Source: Sinorhizobium sp. B11 (GTDB lineage Bacteria > Pseudomonadota > Alphaproteobacteria > Rhizobiales > Rhizobiaceae). From it: 64,000 bases of DNA. This document shows positions 15,737 through 25,400 of this stretch, one piece after another (the stretch's first letter is position 1; each line of letters begins with the position of its first letter). A program made the position numbers and the translations under genes. The notes below the pieces were generated by a model that was given only the letters and a program-made list of their open reading frames with translations, was not told where the DNA came from and did not search any database. The DNA is taken from positions 4,522,001 through 4,586,000 of the forward strand of contig CP091034.1 of assembly GCA_039725955.1 (NCBI GenBank), given 5' to 3'.

Positions 15737-16151
15737 CTGACAACAGTACACGCCAAGGGAAAAAACGCTTGCCGTTCTCCCGAAGGGTTCGGAACGTGGC
15801 GCCGATGCCGCCGCCCGTGCTCTGGAAGCCGTCCTCGTCAGCCTCGAGGACTCCAAAGCTGAAGATATCGTCACCATCAACATTGCCGGAAAATCGGCGC
15901 TGGGAGACTACATGGTTGTTGTCTCCGGCCGCTCGAACAGGCACGTCATGGCGATCGCCGATCATCTTCTGACTGATCTCAAGGACGAGGGTTTCGGTAC
16001 AGCCCGCGTCGAGGGTCAGGAAGGCGGTGACTGGATCCTCATCGACACCGGTGACATCATCGTGCATGTGTTCCGTCCCGAAATTCGCGAGTTCTACAAC
16101 ATCGAAAAGATGTGGGCGGCTCCGGATATGGACGAGGAAACGCGGCACTGA
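15737..16151 (+). CDS. rsfS: Ribosomal silencing factor RsfS, apparent frameshift
   Basis: The frame open from 15741 to the stop encodes the RsfS domain: LAVLPKGSERGADAAARALE, DIVTINIAGKSALGDYMVVV, SGRSNRHVMAIADHL, EGGDWILIDTGDIIVHVF and REFYNIEKMW. RsfS binds L14 and blocks subunit joining in starvation. The expected N-terminus (TTVHAKGK) lies in another frame, opening at a CTG (15737) or ATG (15707). The two join only if one A of the six-A run at 15760-15765 is removed. In the RsfS frame the first ordinary start is ATG 15912, which would cut off about a third of the domain. Either the sequence has an extra A, or the gene relies on slippage, or it is damaged. rlmH follows, as is usual. Confidence 0.8.
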
Positions 16152-16270
16152 CAGGCAGCCCGGCATTCGCCCGGCGCCTGAGACGTGGTAACTGGCCGGG
16201 CCAGCTTTCGATCGCTGGCCGGTAAGTCCACATTGCGCTTCTTGAAGCGCGGCATAGCAGGAGTGGATGA

Positions 16271-16753
16271 ATGCGGATTGGTCTTTTTGCGGTGGGTCGG
16301 CTGAAGTCCGGCCCCGAAAAGGATCTTGCGGCCCGCTATTTCGACCGTTTTGCCAAGGCCGGCCCTGCGGTTGGCCTGGAATTCTCTCGCATCGCCGAAG
16401 TGGCTGAAAGCCGCGCCTCCAATGCGGAGACCCGCAAGCGTGAGGAGGCGGCCATGCTGCAGAAGTCGCTCTCTGAAGGCAGCATCCTCATTCTCCTCGA
16501 TGAACGCGGCAAGGCGCTGGACAGCGAGGCTTTCGCCAATCTCCTCGGCACCTATCGCGATCAGGGCAAACGCGACCTGACGATCGCGATCGGCGGCGCC
16601 GATGGCCTCGATCCTTCCCTCTACGACCGGGCCGACACGACCCTTTGCCTTGGCAAGATGACATGGCCTCATCAGATCGTCCGCACGCTGATTGCCGAAC
16701 AGCTCTATCGGGCGGTGACCATCCTTTCCGGCCACCCCTACCATCGTGTCTGA
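16271..16753 (+). CDS. rlmH: 23S rRNA pseudouridine-1915 N3-methyltransferase
   Basis: 160 residues. A SPOUT-family methyltransferase: RIGLFAVGRLKSGPE at the N-terminus and the SAM-binding knot with LLDERGKALDSEAFA, TIAIGGADGLD and LGKMTWPHQIVRTLIAEQLYRA. It methylates pseudouridine 1915 in helix 69 of 23S rRNA after 70S assembly. AGGAG precedes the ATG. The usual rsfS-rlmH pairing is kept. Confidence 0.97.
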   Translation: MRIGLFAVGRLKSGPEKDLAARYFDRFAKAGPAVGLEFSRIAEVAESRASNAETRKREEAAMLQKSLSEGSILILLDERGKALDSEAFANLLGTYRDQGKRDLTIAIGGADGLDPSLYDRADTTLCLGKMTWPHQIVRTLIAEQLYRAVTILSGHPYHRV

Positions 16754-16877
16754 CGCAGCCAAAAACACTCACGCAGCCGTGTTTTGCGTGACGACCTCTT
16801 CTCCTTCAAACTTTCTGGCCAACGGCCCCAAATCAGCTTAGGTTCCGGGCGATTTGAACGAGTAAACCCCGACACGC

Positions 16878-18317
16878 ATGACGAGAGCTGCCCCCAAGCG
16901 ATCCCGCCTGTTTTTGCCGGCCGTTGCCGCAGGGCTCGGTGCGACCGTCATTGCCATTTCGGGAAACCCCTTTGCCGTACAGGCGCAGGACGCGCCGCCT
17001 CCGCCCGCAGCAGCCGAACAGACCGCCCCGGTCACGTCAGCCGAGCAACCGCCACCTGACCCCGCGGCCGAACTGGCGAAGAAGCGCGACGAGACGCGGG
17101 CCGAACTCGACAAGCTGTCGAAGACGATCAACCTCTCCTCGGACAAGGTGAGCGAGCTTCAAAGCAGCATCGACAATCTGGAAAAGAGCACCGCAAGCAT
17201 TCGACAGGCGCTGATCGATTCCGCCGCCCGCCGGAAATCCCTGGAAGGCAAGATTCTCGACAGCGAAAAGAAGCTCGCTGACATCGGCGTCAAGGAAGAC
17301 GGCATTCGCCGTTCGCTGCACGAGCGCCGCGGCGTTTTGGCCGAGGTCCTTGCCGCCTTGCAGCGTATGGGCCGCAACCCGCCGCCCGCCCTTCTCGTCA
17401 CACCCGACGACGCCCTTGCCTCGGTCCGCAGCGCTATTCTGCTCGGCGCCGTCGTTCCGGGCATCCGCAAGGAGACCGAAAAGCTGGCGGCCGATCTTGC
17501 CAATCTTTCAGCATTGCAGACGGCAAGCGCCAAGGAGAAGGAAGATCTGACCATCACCATGGCAAACAGCCTGGAGGAGGAGCGGCGCATGGACTTGCTG
17601 CTTGCCGAAAACGACAAGCTGAGCCGCACCAATACCGCCGAACTGGAAGCCGAGAAGCACCGATCCCAGGAACTGGCAAGCAAGGCGACGACGCTCGAAA
17701 GCCTCGTTGCCTCGATGGAAACGGAGATCGCCTCCGTGCGCGACGCCGCCGCTGCCGCCCGGCAGGCAGAGGAAAACCGCAAGCTCCTGACCGACGAGCA
17801 GCGCGCCCAGGCAAAGGCCCTGGCCGACAGCGGAGTGCCCGATAAAAACCGCATTGCGCCCGCATATCCCTTCGGAGAATTGAAGGCGAAGCTGGAGTTG
17901 CCTGTGGCGGGCGATATTCTGCGCCAGTTCGGAGATGCCGATGGCACCGGACACGAGGCCATGGGAATGACTGTTGCGACCAATCCGGAAACGGTGGTGA
18001 CTGCGCCTGCTGACGGGCTGGTGGTTTTTGCCGGCGCTTTCCGCAGCTATGGCCAGATGATCATCCTCGACGCTGGCGACGGATACCACCTGGTTATCTC
18101 AGGCATGGATACGATCAGCACTCGTCAGGGAAAATTCGTTTTCTCCGGCGAACCGCTGGCCGTGATGGGTGCTAAAAGAGTGGCAAGCGCAACCGCATTG
18201 GCGCTGGAAACAGATCGGCCAACGCTTTACATTGAGTTTCGAAAGGACGGTAAACCGGTCGATTCCCGACCGTGGTGGACCGCCAAAGACACTGGAAAGG
18301 CACGCAATGATTCGTAG
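16878..18317 (+). CDS. EnvC-like murein hydrolase activator
   Basis: 479 residues. The N-terminal hydrophobic segment (about 10-35, ending VQAQ) is a signal peptide. A long coiled coil covers about 60-300 (KKRDETRAELDKLSKTI and many heptads). A LytM-like domain occupies about 340-470. The domain is degenerate: the usual zinc-binding HxG...D and HxH pattern is missing (GHEAMGM; TLYIEF where HFE is expected). This is typical of EnvC proteins that activate amidases rather than cut peptidoglycan themselves. Likely role: periplasmic control of septal peptidoglycan splitting. The end overlaps ctpA by 11 bases. Confidence 0.85.
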   Translation: MTRAAPKRSRLFLPAVAAGLGATVIAISGNPFAVQAQDAPPPPAAAEQTAPVTSAEQPPPDPAAELAKKRDETRAELDKLSKTINLSSDKVSELQSSIDNLEKSTASIRQALIDSAARRKSLEGKILDSEKKLADIGVKEDGIRRSLHERRGVLAEVLAALQRMGRNPPPALLVTPDDALASVRSAILLGAVVPGIRKETEKLAADLANLSALQTASAKEKEDLTITMANSLEEERRMDLLLAENDKLSRTNTAELEAEKHRSQELASKATTLESLVASMETEIASVRDAAAAARQAEENRKLLTDEQRAQAKALADSGVPDKNRIAPAYPFGELKAKLELPVAGDILRQFGDADGTGHEAMGMTVATNPETVVTAPADGLVVFAGAFRSYGQMIILDAGDGYHLVISGMDTISTRQGKFVFSGEPLAVMGAKRVASATALALETDRPTLYIEFRKDGKPVDSRPWWTAKDTGKARNDS

Positions 18318-19629
18318 GGCTTCTCTTGTTCTGGTCGGCGCACTGATGGGCGCGACCGCGATGAGCGTCATTTACTCCGCAGGCGTGCCTGCAGAGGCGG
18401 CGGGAGCATCGACCTATAAGGAGCTTTCGGTATTCGGTGACGTCTTCGAACGCGTGCGTGCGCAATACGTAACGCCGCCGGCAGAGGACAAGCTCATCGA
18501 GAGCGCCATCAACGGCATGCTGTCCTCGCTCGATCCGCATTCCAGCTACATGAATGCGAAGGACGCCGAAGACATGCGCACCCAGACCAAGGGTGAGTTT
18601 GGCGGCCTCGGTATCGAAGTCACCATGGAAGACGAGCTCGTCAAGGTCATCACCCCGATCGACGACACTCCCGCAGCCAAGGCTGGCGTTCTCGCCGGCG
18701 ATTATATCTCCGAGATCGACGGCCAGTCCGTCCGCGGCCTGAAGCTCGAAGACGCCGTCGAGAAGATGCGCGGCGCCGTCAACACGCCGATCAAGCTGAC
18801 GCTGATCCGCAAGGGCGCTGACAAGCCGATCGAACTGACGATCGTGCGTGACGTCGTTGCCGTCCAGGCCGTCAAGTCGCGCGTCGAGGATGATGTCGGT
18901 TACCTGCGTGTCATCTCCTTCACCGAAAAGACCTATCCGGATCTCGAAAAGGCGATCCAGAAGATCAAGGCGACCGTTCCTGCCGACAAACTCAAGGGCT
19001 TCGTTCTTGACTTGCGTCTCAATCCCGGCGGTCTGCTCGATCAGGCGATCAACGTATCCGATGCCTTCCTGGAGCGCGGCGAAGTGGTATCCACCCGCGG
19101 CCGCAATCCGGATGAGACGCGCCGCTTCAATGCCGGCCCCGGTGACCTGACCGACCACAAGCCGCTCATCGTTCTCATCAACGGCGGTTCGGCTTCCGCG
19201 TCGGAAATCGTTGCCGGCGCCCTGCAGGATCTGCGTCGTGCCACCGTTCTCGGCACCCGCTCCTTCGGCAAGGGCTCCGTCCAGACGATTATTCCGCTCG
19301 GCGAAAACGGCGCGCTGCGCCTGACGACGGCGCTCTACTACACGCCATCGGGTCGCTCGATCCAGGGCACCGGCATTACGCCTGACATCAAGGTGGAAGA
19401 GCCCCTTCCGGCCGATCTCCAGGGCAAGATGGTGACCGAGGGCGAATCCGCCCTGCGCGGCCACATCAAGGGCCAGAGCGAGACTGAGGAAGGTTCGGGC
19501 TCGGTCGCCTATGTCCCGCCGGATCCAAAGGACGACGTCCAGCTCAACTACGCACTCGACCTGCTGCGCGGCAAGAAGACCGATCCGTCCTTCCCGCCGG
19601 ACCCTGAAAAGGCCGTGGTCGCCAAGTAA
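18307..19629 (+). CDS. ctpA: C-terminal processing serine protease CtpA
   Basis: 440 residues from the ATG at 18307; a longer frame upstream lies within the EnvC-like gene. A signal peptide or anchor covers 1-30. A PDZ domain occupies about 95-180 (GLGIEVTMEDELVKV, AAKAGVLAGDYI). The S41 protease domain follows, with the catalytic Ser in NGGSASASEIV and the Lys in SFGKGSVQ. It is a periplasmic carboxy-terminal protease with roles in cell-wall enzyme turnover. It is coupled to the EnvC-like gene, so both probably serve peptidoglycan remodelling. Confidence 0.96.
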   Translation: MIRRASLVLVGALMGATAMSVIYSAGVPAEAAGASTYKELSVFGDVFERVRAQYVTPPAEDKLIESAINGMLSSLDPHSSYMNAKDAEDMRTQTKGEFGGLGIEVTMEDELVKVITPIDDTPAAKAGVLAGDYISEIDGQSVRGLKLEDAVEKMRGAVNTPIKLTLIRKGADKPIELTIVRDVVAVQAVKSRVEDDVGYLRVISFTEKTYPDLEKAIQKIKATVPADKLKGFVLDLRLNPGGLLDQAINVSDAFLERGEVVSTRGRNPDETRRFNAGPGDLTDHKPLIVLINGGSASASEIVAGALQDLRRATVLGTRSFGKGSVQTIIPLGENGALRLTTALYYTPSGRSIQGTGITPDIKVEEPLPADLQGKMVTEGESALRGHIKGQSETEEGSGSVAYVPPDPKDDVQLNYALDLLRGKKTDPSFPPDPEKAVVAK

Positions 19630-19638
19630 TTCTTCGAT

Positions 19639-19674
19639 TTCAAGGCCGGGCGATTGTCCGGCCTTGAAGCTTTC
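19639..19674 (+). terminator. Likely terminator after ctpA
   Basis: TTCAAGGCCGG (19639-19649), loop of eight, CCGGCCTTGAA (19658-19668) forms a perfect 11-bp stem. The U-tract is poor (GCTTTCTGCTGTTT), so termination may be partial. Confidence 0.55.
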
Positions 19675-19706
19675 TGCTGTTTCCCGGTTTTGGAGCGGGC
19701 AAGGAA

Positions 19707-20906
19707 TTGGGAACGGACCTGCATGCACCCCTAGGCCGCAACCGTAAGGCTGCGCGCAAACGCCCCGGCATATTGCGGATCGGGCAGATAGTCGCGAGCA
19801 TCTGTCTTGTCGCGATCGGCGGGTTTTCTCTTTACACGGCATTTCACGACGACGGCCTCGAGCGGTCGAAACCGCCGGCATCGCAGGATGTCACGGCCGC
19901 TCCGCCGACCGACACGATCCAGCAACCGCCGGCCTCGGGCAATCAGACAGCAAACGGCATGCCACGCTCAGAACCGAGCTCAGGCGCCAACGTGGAACGC
20001 ATGGTGACCGGAGACGGCTCCGTCGTAACCAAGTACAGTCCGCGCCCACGCGACGGCAACGGCCCGGTTCTGGTCGACGCCATGCAGATGGGCCAGGATC
20101 CCCGCATGGCCGCCCTCCCCAACGACAATCTGCTGGAAGATACGCCCTTCGGCCGGCTGCCGATCACAGGCCCCGACGGCAAGCGGCCGATGGATCAATA
20201 TGCGCGTCCCTGGTCCGGCACGCGCGGCACACGCATCGCGATCGTCCTCAGCGGCCTCGGTCTCAGCCAGACCGGCACACAGCGCGCCATCAAGCAATTG
20301 CCGGAAGAAATCACTTTCGCCTTTGCCGCCAGCGGCAACAGCCTGCAGCGCTGGATGCAGGATGCCCGTCGCGGCGGCCATGAAATATTGCTGCAAGTGC
20401 CGCTGGAACCATTCGATTACCCGGCGAATGATCCAGGCCCGGATACGCTGCTGACCTCGAAGCCAGTGGCACGCAATATCGAAAGCCTGCACCGGTCCAT
20501 GGGCGAGATCACGAATTATACCGGCATCATGAACTACCTGGGCGGACGTTTCCTCTCCGATCCCAAGGCCATGGAGCCGGTCATGCGCGATATCGGCAAG
20601 CGCGGGCTGCTGTTCCTCGACGACGGCACTTCGGCACAATCCAAGACAGCTGCGGTCGCCAAAGGCACGGAGCTTCCTTATGCTTTCGCCGATCTGCAAC
20701 TGGACAGCCAGGTCGACGTGAACACGATCCTGCAGAAACTCGACGAATTGGAGCGTATCGCTCGCCGCAACGGCCAGGCAATCGGGGTTGCCTCGGCTTT
20801 CGACGAGAGCATTGACGCGATCTCCAAATGGAGCGAGGAAGCGGCCATGCGCGGCATTGAGATTGTCGGCGTTGCAGCACTCGTCAACGACCCCAAGAAT
20901 CCCTGA
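19707..20906 (+). CDS. Divergent polysaccharide deacetylase family protein
   Basis: 399 residues from TTG, after AAGGAA; the sequence MGTDLHAPLG is typical of rhizobial relatives. One membrane segment lies at about 27-47 (ILRIGQIVASICLVAIGGFS), followed by a Pro-rich, low-complexity linker. The YibQ/DUF610 domain (about 165-395) follows: TRIAIVLSGLGLSQTGTQRA, LLQVPLEPFDYP, TGIMNYLGGRFLSDP and LFLDDGTSA. The fold is related to polysaccharide deacetylases but lacks the normal metal triad, and its reaction is not known. It is commonly linked to envC-ctpA and rppH as here. Confidence 0.88.
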   Translation: MGTDLHAPLGRNRKAARKRPGILRIGQIVASICLVAIGGFSLYTAFHDDGLERSKPPASQDVTAAPPTDTIQQPPASGNQTANGMPRSEPSSGANVERMVTGDGSVVTKYSPRPRDGNGPVLVDAMQMGQDPRMAALPNDNLLEDTPFGRLPITGPDGKRPMDQYARPWSGTRGTRIAIVLSGLGLSQTGTQRAIKQLPEEITFAFAASGNSLQRWMQDARRGGHEILLQVPLEPFDYPANDPGPDTLLTSKPVARNIESLHRSMGEITNYTGIMNYLGGRFLSDPKAMEPVMRDIGKRGLLFLDDGTSAQSKTAAVAKGTELPYAFADLQLDSQVDVNTILQKLDELERIARRNGQAIGVASAFDESIDAISKWSEEAAMRGIEIVGVAALVNDPKNP

Positions 20907-20918
20907 GCGGAGAGAACC

Positions 20919-21452
20919 ATGAGCCAGGCGACTGTAAGAGCCGAGGACCTGCCCTATCGCCCCTGCGTCGGCGTAATGATCCTGAACCGCGAGGGCCTTG
21001 TCTGGGCCGGACGGCGCATCCCTGACGGCAATTCTGAATATGACGGCTCGCCGCAGCTCTGGCAGATGCCCCAAGGCGGCATCGACAAGGGCGAGGACCC
21101 GCTGGAAGCGGCCTATCGCGAACTTTACGAAGAGACCGGCATCCGGACCGTGACGCTGCTTGCCGAGGCGAAAGACTGGATCAATTACGACCTGCCGCCG
21201 CAACTGATCGGCATCGGCTTAAGGGGCAAGTATCGCGGCCAGACGCAGCGCTGGTTTGCCTTCCGCTTCGAAGGCGATGAAAGCGAGGTCGCCATCAACC
21301 CGCCCCCCGGCGACCATGAGGCGGAATTCGACGCCTGGGAGTGGAAGCCGATGGAGGAACTGCCGGGCCTGATCGTTCCCTTCAAGCGCACTGTCTATGA
21401 ATGGGTCGTGGCGGAATTCCGTCATCTTTCCGGCCTGATCCCGGAAGACTGA
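20919..21452 (+). CDS. rppH: RNA pyrophosphohydrolase (Nudix)
   Basis: 177 residues. It contains PYRPCVGVMILNREGLVWAG, a Nudix box starting at GGIDKGEDPLEAA and ending REL-YEETGI, then LRGKYRGQTQRWFAFRF, as in RppH/IalA. It removes pyrophosphate from 5'-triphosphate mRNA ends to start decay; in Bartonella and relatives the homologue is IalA (invasion-associated). It starts 12 bases after the deacetylase-like gene, with GGAGAG before the ATG. Confidence 0.95.
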   Translation: MSQATVRAEDLPYRPCVGVMILNREGLVWAGRRIPDGNSEYDGSPQLWQMPQGGIDKGEDPLEAAYRELYEETGIRTVTLLAEAKDWINYDLPPQLIGIGLRGKYRGQTQRWFAFRFEGDESEVAINPPPGDHEAEFDAWEWKPMEELPGLIVPFKRTVYEWVVAEFRHLSGLIPED

Positions 21453-21482
21453 GCGTCAAACGAAGCTGTCATCGATGCGCAA

Positions 21483-21516
21483 TAAACGAAGCCGGCCGCC
21501 TGAAAGGCGACCGGCC
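21483..21516 (-). terminator. Likely terminator between rppH and bfr
   Basis: GCCGGCCGCC (21491-21500), loop TGAAA, GGCGACCGGC (21506-21515), nine of ten pairs. On the minus strand it is followed by TTCGTTTATT, so it best fits bfr, whose stop is at 21539. It may also slow read-through from rppH. Confidence 0.55.
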
Positions 21517-21538
21517 GAGATAGGATGTCGATGGTGAA

Positions 21539-22024
21539 TTACTCGGCTTCGTTCGCCGAGTCTGCGTTGAGCTGGCCGTATTTGGCTTCACCGATCTTCT
21601 CGAGCAGATCGAGTTGGGTTTCGAGGAAATCGATATGGCCTTCCTCGTCTGCCAGCAGCTCTTCGAAGAGCTTCATGGAAACGTAATCGCCGGCGTCATG
21701 ACAGATGTCGCGAGACTTCTTGTAGGCGGTGCGGGCGTCGTATTCTCCGGCAAGATCGGCTTCCAGCACTTCCTTGACGTTCTGCCCAATACGCAGCGGT
21801 GCAAGCGTCTGCAGATTGGGATGGCCTTCGAGGAAGATGATACGCGCGACCAGGCGGTCGGCATGGTGCATTTCCTCGATCGATTCGGCGCGCTCCTTCT
21901 TGGCGAGTTTGGTATAACCCCAGTCCTCAAGAAGGCGATAGTGAACCCAATACTGGTTGACTGCGCCGAGTTCTAGAAAGAGGGCCTCGTTAAGCCGCTC
22001 GATGACCTTTTTGTCGCCTTTCAA
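21539..22024 (-). CDS. bfr: Bacterioferritin
   Basis: 161 residues, the normal length. It forms a 24-subunit iron store with haem at the subunit interfaces. Ferroxidase ligands are visible in LFLELGAVNQYW, ESIEEMHHADR and LLADEEGHIDFLE; Met52 (EEMHHAD) is at the haem-ligand position of Escherichia coli Bfr. The start ATG lies inside the 3' end of bfd, a 35-base overlap, so the pair is co-transcribed with bfd first. Iron regulators (Irr, RirA) control such genes in rhizobia. Confidence 0.96.
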   Translation of the reverse strand: MKGDKKVIERLNEALFLELGAVNQYWVHYRLLEDWGYTKLAKKERAESIEEMHHADRLVARIIFLEGHPNLQTLAPLRIGQNVKEVLEADLAGEYDARTAYKKSRDICHDAGDYVSMKLFEELLADEEGHIDFLETQLDLLEKIGEAKYGQLNADSANEAE

Positions 22025-22301
22025 TGTCCGCTCTCCTGTTTTCCTCGTGGAATTGTTTCAAGCGGGACATGAAATCAAATATTTCGGCCTCCGTCGAGTG
22101 GCGACGGGCATGATAATCTTCGGTTGTCCGGATGATGATATCGACAACGTTCGGGAAGCAACCGCAGCAACGGCCGCGCTTGGCCATGGCGTGATAGACC
22201 TTCGCAGGTACGATAAGCTGCCAGCAATCTTCATCGAGAAGATTGTTGATAACGTCCCGGATTTCCTTGTCGGTTATGTAATTGCAACTGCAGACGAGCA
22301 C
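21990..22301 (-). CDS. bfd: Bacterioferritin-associated ferredoxin
   Basis: 103 residues from the GTG at 22301, just before LVCSCNYITDKEIRDVI; a longer frame has no family match. The [2Fe-2S] cysteines appear as VCSC and, later, RCCGCFP, in BFD-like order. Bfd passes electrons to the Bfr haem to release iron. The C-terminal 35-40 residues are an extension beyond the BFD domain and overlap the bfr start. Upstream there is a perfect TTGACA (22364-22359, minus) and a TTCT-N5-AGAA dyad near 22340 that could be an iron-regulator site; both are tentative. Confidence 0.9.
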   Translation of the reverse strand: MLVCSCNYITDKEIRDVINNLLDEDCWQLIVPAKVYHAMAKRGRCCGCFPNVVDIIIRTTEDYHARRHSTEAEIFDFMSRLKQFHEENRRADIERRQKGHRAA

Positions 22302-22473
22302 GTCTTCATTCCAAACATGACACTTACTATCGTGTTTTCTGCAAAAGAAGATAGGGACTGTCAAGAAAATTCGCGACCCTCATCCGATCACGATTCGGCA
22401 GCGGGACATCACACACTGGCGAGCTTGTCTTTAAGTCCTTAAGAAGCATCAATTTCCAGGCTGCGAAGACCCA

Positions 22474-25400
22474 TCAGTGGAAATTGCGCCCGCGCGGCAT
22501 CACGCTCGCGGTCTCCGCGATGTCGCCATCCTTCGCCCGCTCTGATGGCCTTTTCTCGCCGATCTTCCTGAGCAGGTTGTCCCGCGCCAGGCTATCCGCC
22601 TCCTTCCGCTGCCGGTGATCCTGTGTCGCGCGCAACACCTCGTCCGAGCGTTCGCTGGCGCCGAAGCGTTTCGTCTCTCGCTGAAGGATACCGAGCAGCG
22701 GCGTCATATCCTCGATATGTTCGACAACGGTATGGATGACGCCGCTCTGGCTTTGTAATTTGCCATAGATTTTCACGAGCCGGGCGCCCATGACCACGGC
22801 GCGGTATTTTTCGAAGACTTTCTTCCAGACGATGGCATTGGCAACGCCGGTTTCGTCCTCCAGCGTCATGAAGATCACACCTTTCGCGGAACCCGGCTGC
22901 TGGCGCACCAGCACCAATCCCGCGATGATCACGCGCCTCCCATTCGTAACGCGAAGCAGATCGACATTGCGCGTCACCCCTGTCCTGCCTAGCTCTTCAC
23001 GCAGGAAGGAAACGGGATGCCCTTTCAAAGAGAGCGACAGGTAGCGGTAATCCTCGATGACCTGTTCGCCCGGCAGCATGTCAGGGAGCTTGGCAGCCGG
23101 CTCAGGCTGAAGATCGATGTGGCGAACCTTCTCGAAGAGCGGCAGTTCCTCAGTCGCGCTTTTCACATCCAGTGCTCGCACCGCCCACAACGCCTGACGT
23201 CGTGATAGTCCGATGGATTGAAAGGCATCTGCATCTGCCAGCCGCTCAATGACAGATTTCTGCAGGCCGGAGCGTAACCAGAGGTCACGTACAGAATGGT
23301 AACGCTCACCTCGGTTTTCGATGAGCCTTCCCATATCTTTAGAGGAAACACCCTTGATCTGCAGAAGACCAAGCCGAACAGCATGGCGAGTCTTGATGAT
23401 ATCCCGCATCTCGCCGTGGCGAAAATCGATTGCTGCCGGCTCAAAAGCCGCCTCTTCAAGAGTACACTCCCAATTCGACAGATTGATATCTGCCGGCAGG
23501 ATTTTCACCCCATGCTCGCGTGCATCCCGCACCAGTTGCGCCGGCGCATAAAAGCCCATCGGCTGCGAATTCAGCATCGCCGCGCAGAAGACGTCGGGAT
23601 AATAGGCTTTCAGCCACGAGGATGCATAGACGAGCAGAGCAAATGAGGCCGCATGGCTCTCGGGAAAGCCATATTCACCAAAACCCTTGATCTGGTTGAA
23701 ACATTGCTCCGCGAACTCAGGGTCGTAGCCATTTTTAATCATTCCATCCACGAACCGTTTTTGGAAACTATCAATGGTGCCGGTTCTCTTGAATGTCGCC
23801 ATCGACCGTCGGAGCCGATCTGCTTCTGCTGGTTCAAAGTCTGCTGCGGTAATGGCGATCTGCATGGCCTGCTCCTGAAACAGGGGAACCCCAAGGGTTC
23901 TTTCAAGAACAGTTTTTAGTTTCTCACTTGGATATTCGATGGGAAGATTCTTATCCCGCAACTCTCTACGCTTCAGATAAGGATGTACCATGTTGCCTTG
24001 AATTGGCCCTGGCCGGACAATCGCCACTTCAATGACAAGGTCATAAAACACGCGTGGTTTTAGGCGCGGCAGCATGCTCATCTGAGCTCGGCTTTCGATC
24101 TGGAAAACGCCAAGCGTATCGGCGCGGCCCATCATGTCGTAGACAGGCTCACCCTCCTCTCCGTGCTCCTTATTGCCGAGATCAGCGAGCGTCTTCTTTA
24201 CATCGTAGTGTAGTTCAAGCAGCGTGAAGGCCCTTCGCAGGCAAGTCAGCATACCAAGCGCCAGCACATCCACCTTGAGGATCTGGACATTATCGAGGTC
24301 ATCCTTGTCCCACTCGATCATGTAGCGATCCGGCATTGCCGTCTTCATGATCGGCACCACCTCATCGAGCCGGTCTCGCGTAATAACGAAACCGCCGACA
24401 TGCTGGGTAAGGTGACGCGGAAAGCTCAAAAGCTCGGAGGCGTATTTCAGCACGTTCCACGTCACCCGATCCTTCATATCGAGGCCGGCCGCCTTCGCAT
24501 CCCGTTCCGAAAGATTGTCCTCGGACCAACCCCAGACCAGACTGCTGATTGCCGACTGGACATCTTCCGACAGACCGAAGGCCTTGGCGACCTCGCGACC
24601 GGCCGAACGGGTGCGGTAGCTGGTAACAGCTGCTGTCAGACCGGCATGCTCATGACCGTATCTTTTATAAATGGACTGAATGACATCTTCCCGCCGTTCA
24701 TGCTCGAAATCGACATCGATATCGGGCGGTTCGTCCCGATCCATCGAAATGAACCGGTCGAAGAGAAGCGTGGTCTTTGTGGGATCGACTTCCGTGATCT
24801 CAAGGCAGTAGCAAATGACTGAGTTGGCCGCCGAACCACGTCCCTGACAGAGGATCTTGAGCACATGGCGGGCGTGATGAATGATCTTATGGACCGTCAG
24901 AAAGTATGAGGCGTAATTCTTGCGCTTAATCAGATCCAACTCGTAGGCGATCTGTTCATCAACCTTTTTCGGAATCTCATCAGGGTAGCGCTTTATCGCA
25001 CCCGCTCTGGTAAGCCTCTCAAGCGTCTCCTGTGGTGTTTCGCCAGGATCGTTTTCAGGCGGATAATTGTGCTTCAATTCATTCAGCGAAAAGCTCAGCT
25101 TCCCGAAGAACAGCTGCGCATTCTCGACCGCATCCGGATAATCCCGGAAGATCCTCGATATTTCACGTGAATCCTTGAGATAGCGCTCTGCATTCGGTGC
25201 CAGAAGGAATCCGGCTTCCGATATCTCCACATGCTCCCGTATGGCGATCACGATATCCGAAAGCGGCCGGCGCTCGGTGTCATGATAGAGCGGCTGATTG
25301 GTCGCAATCAGAGGCACCCGGTTGCGGGCGGCAAGCATGGCAAGCACCGCAAAGGCCTGCCGGTCGCGGCCGTCATAGGCTGGTGACAGCGCCATGAAAA

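Noticed and set aside
18172..19881. 569-codon ORF on the minus strand opposite ctpA
   Set aside because: It is a codon-bias shadow of ctpA. Its translation is Arg/Gly/Asp-rich with no family features.
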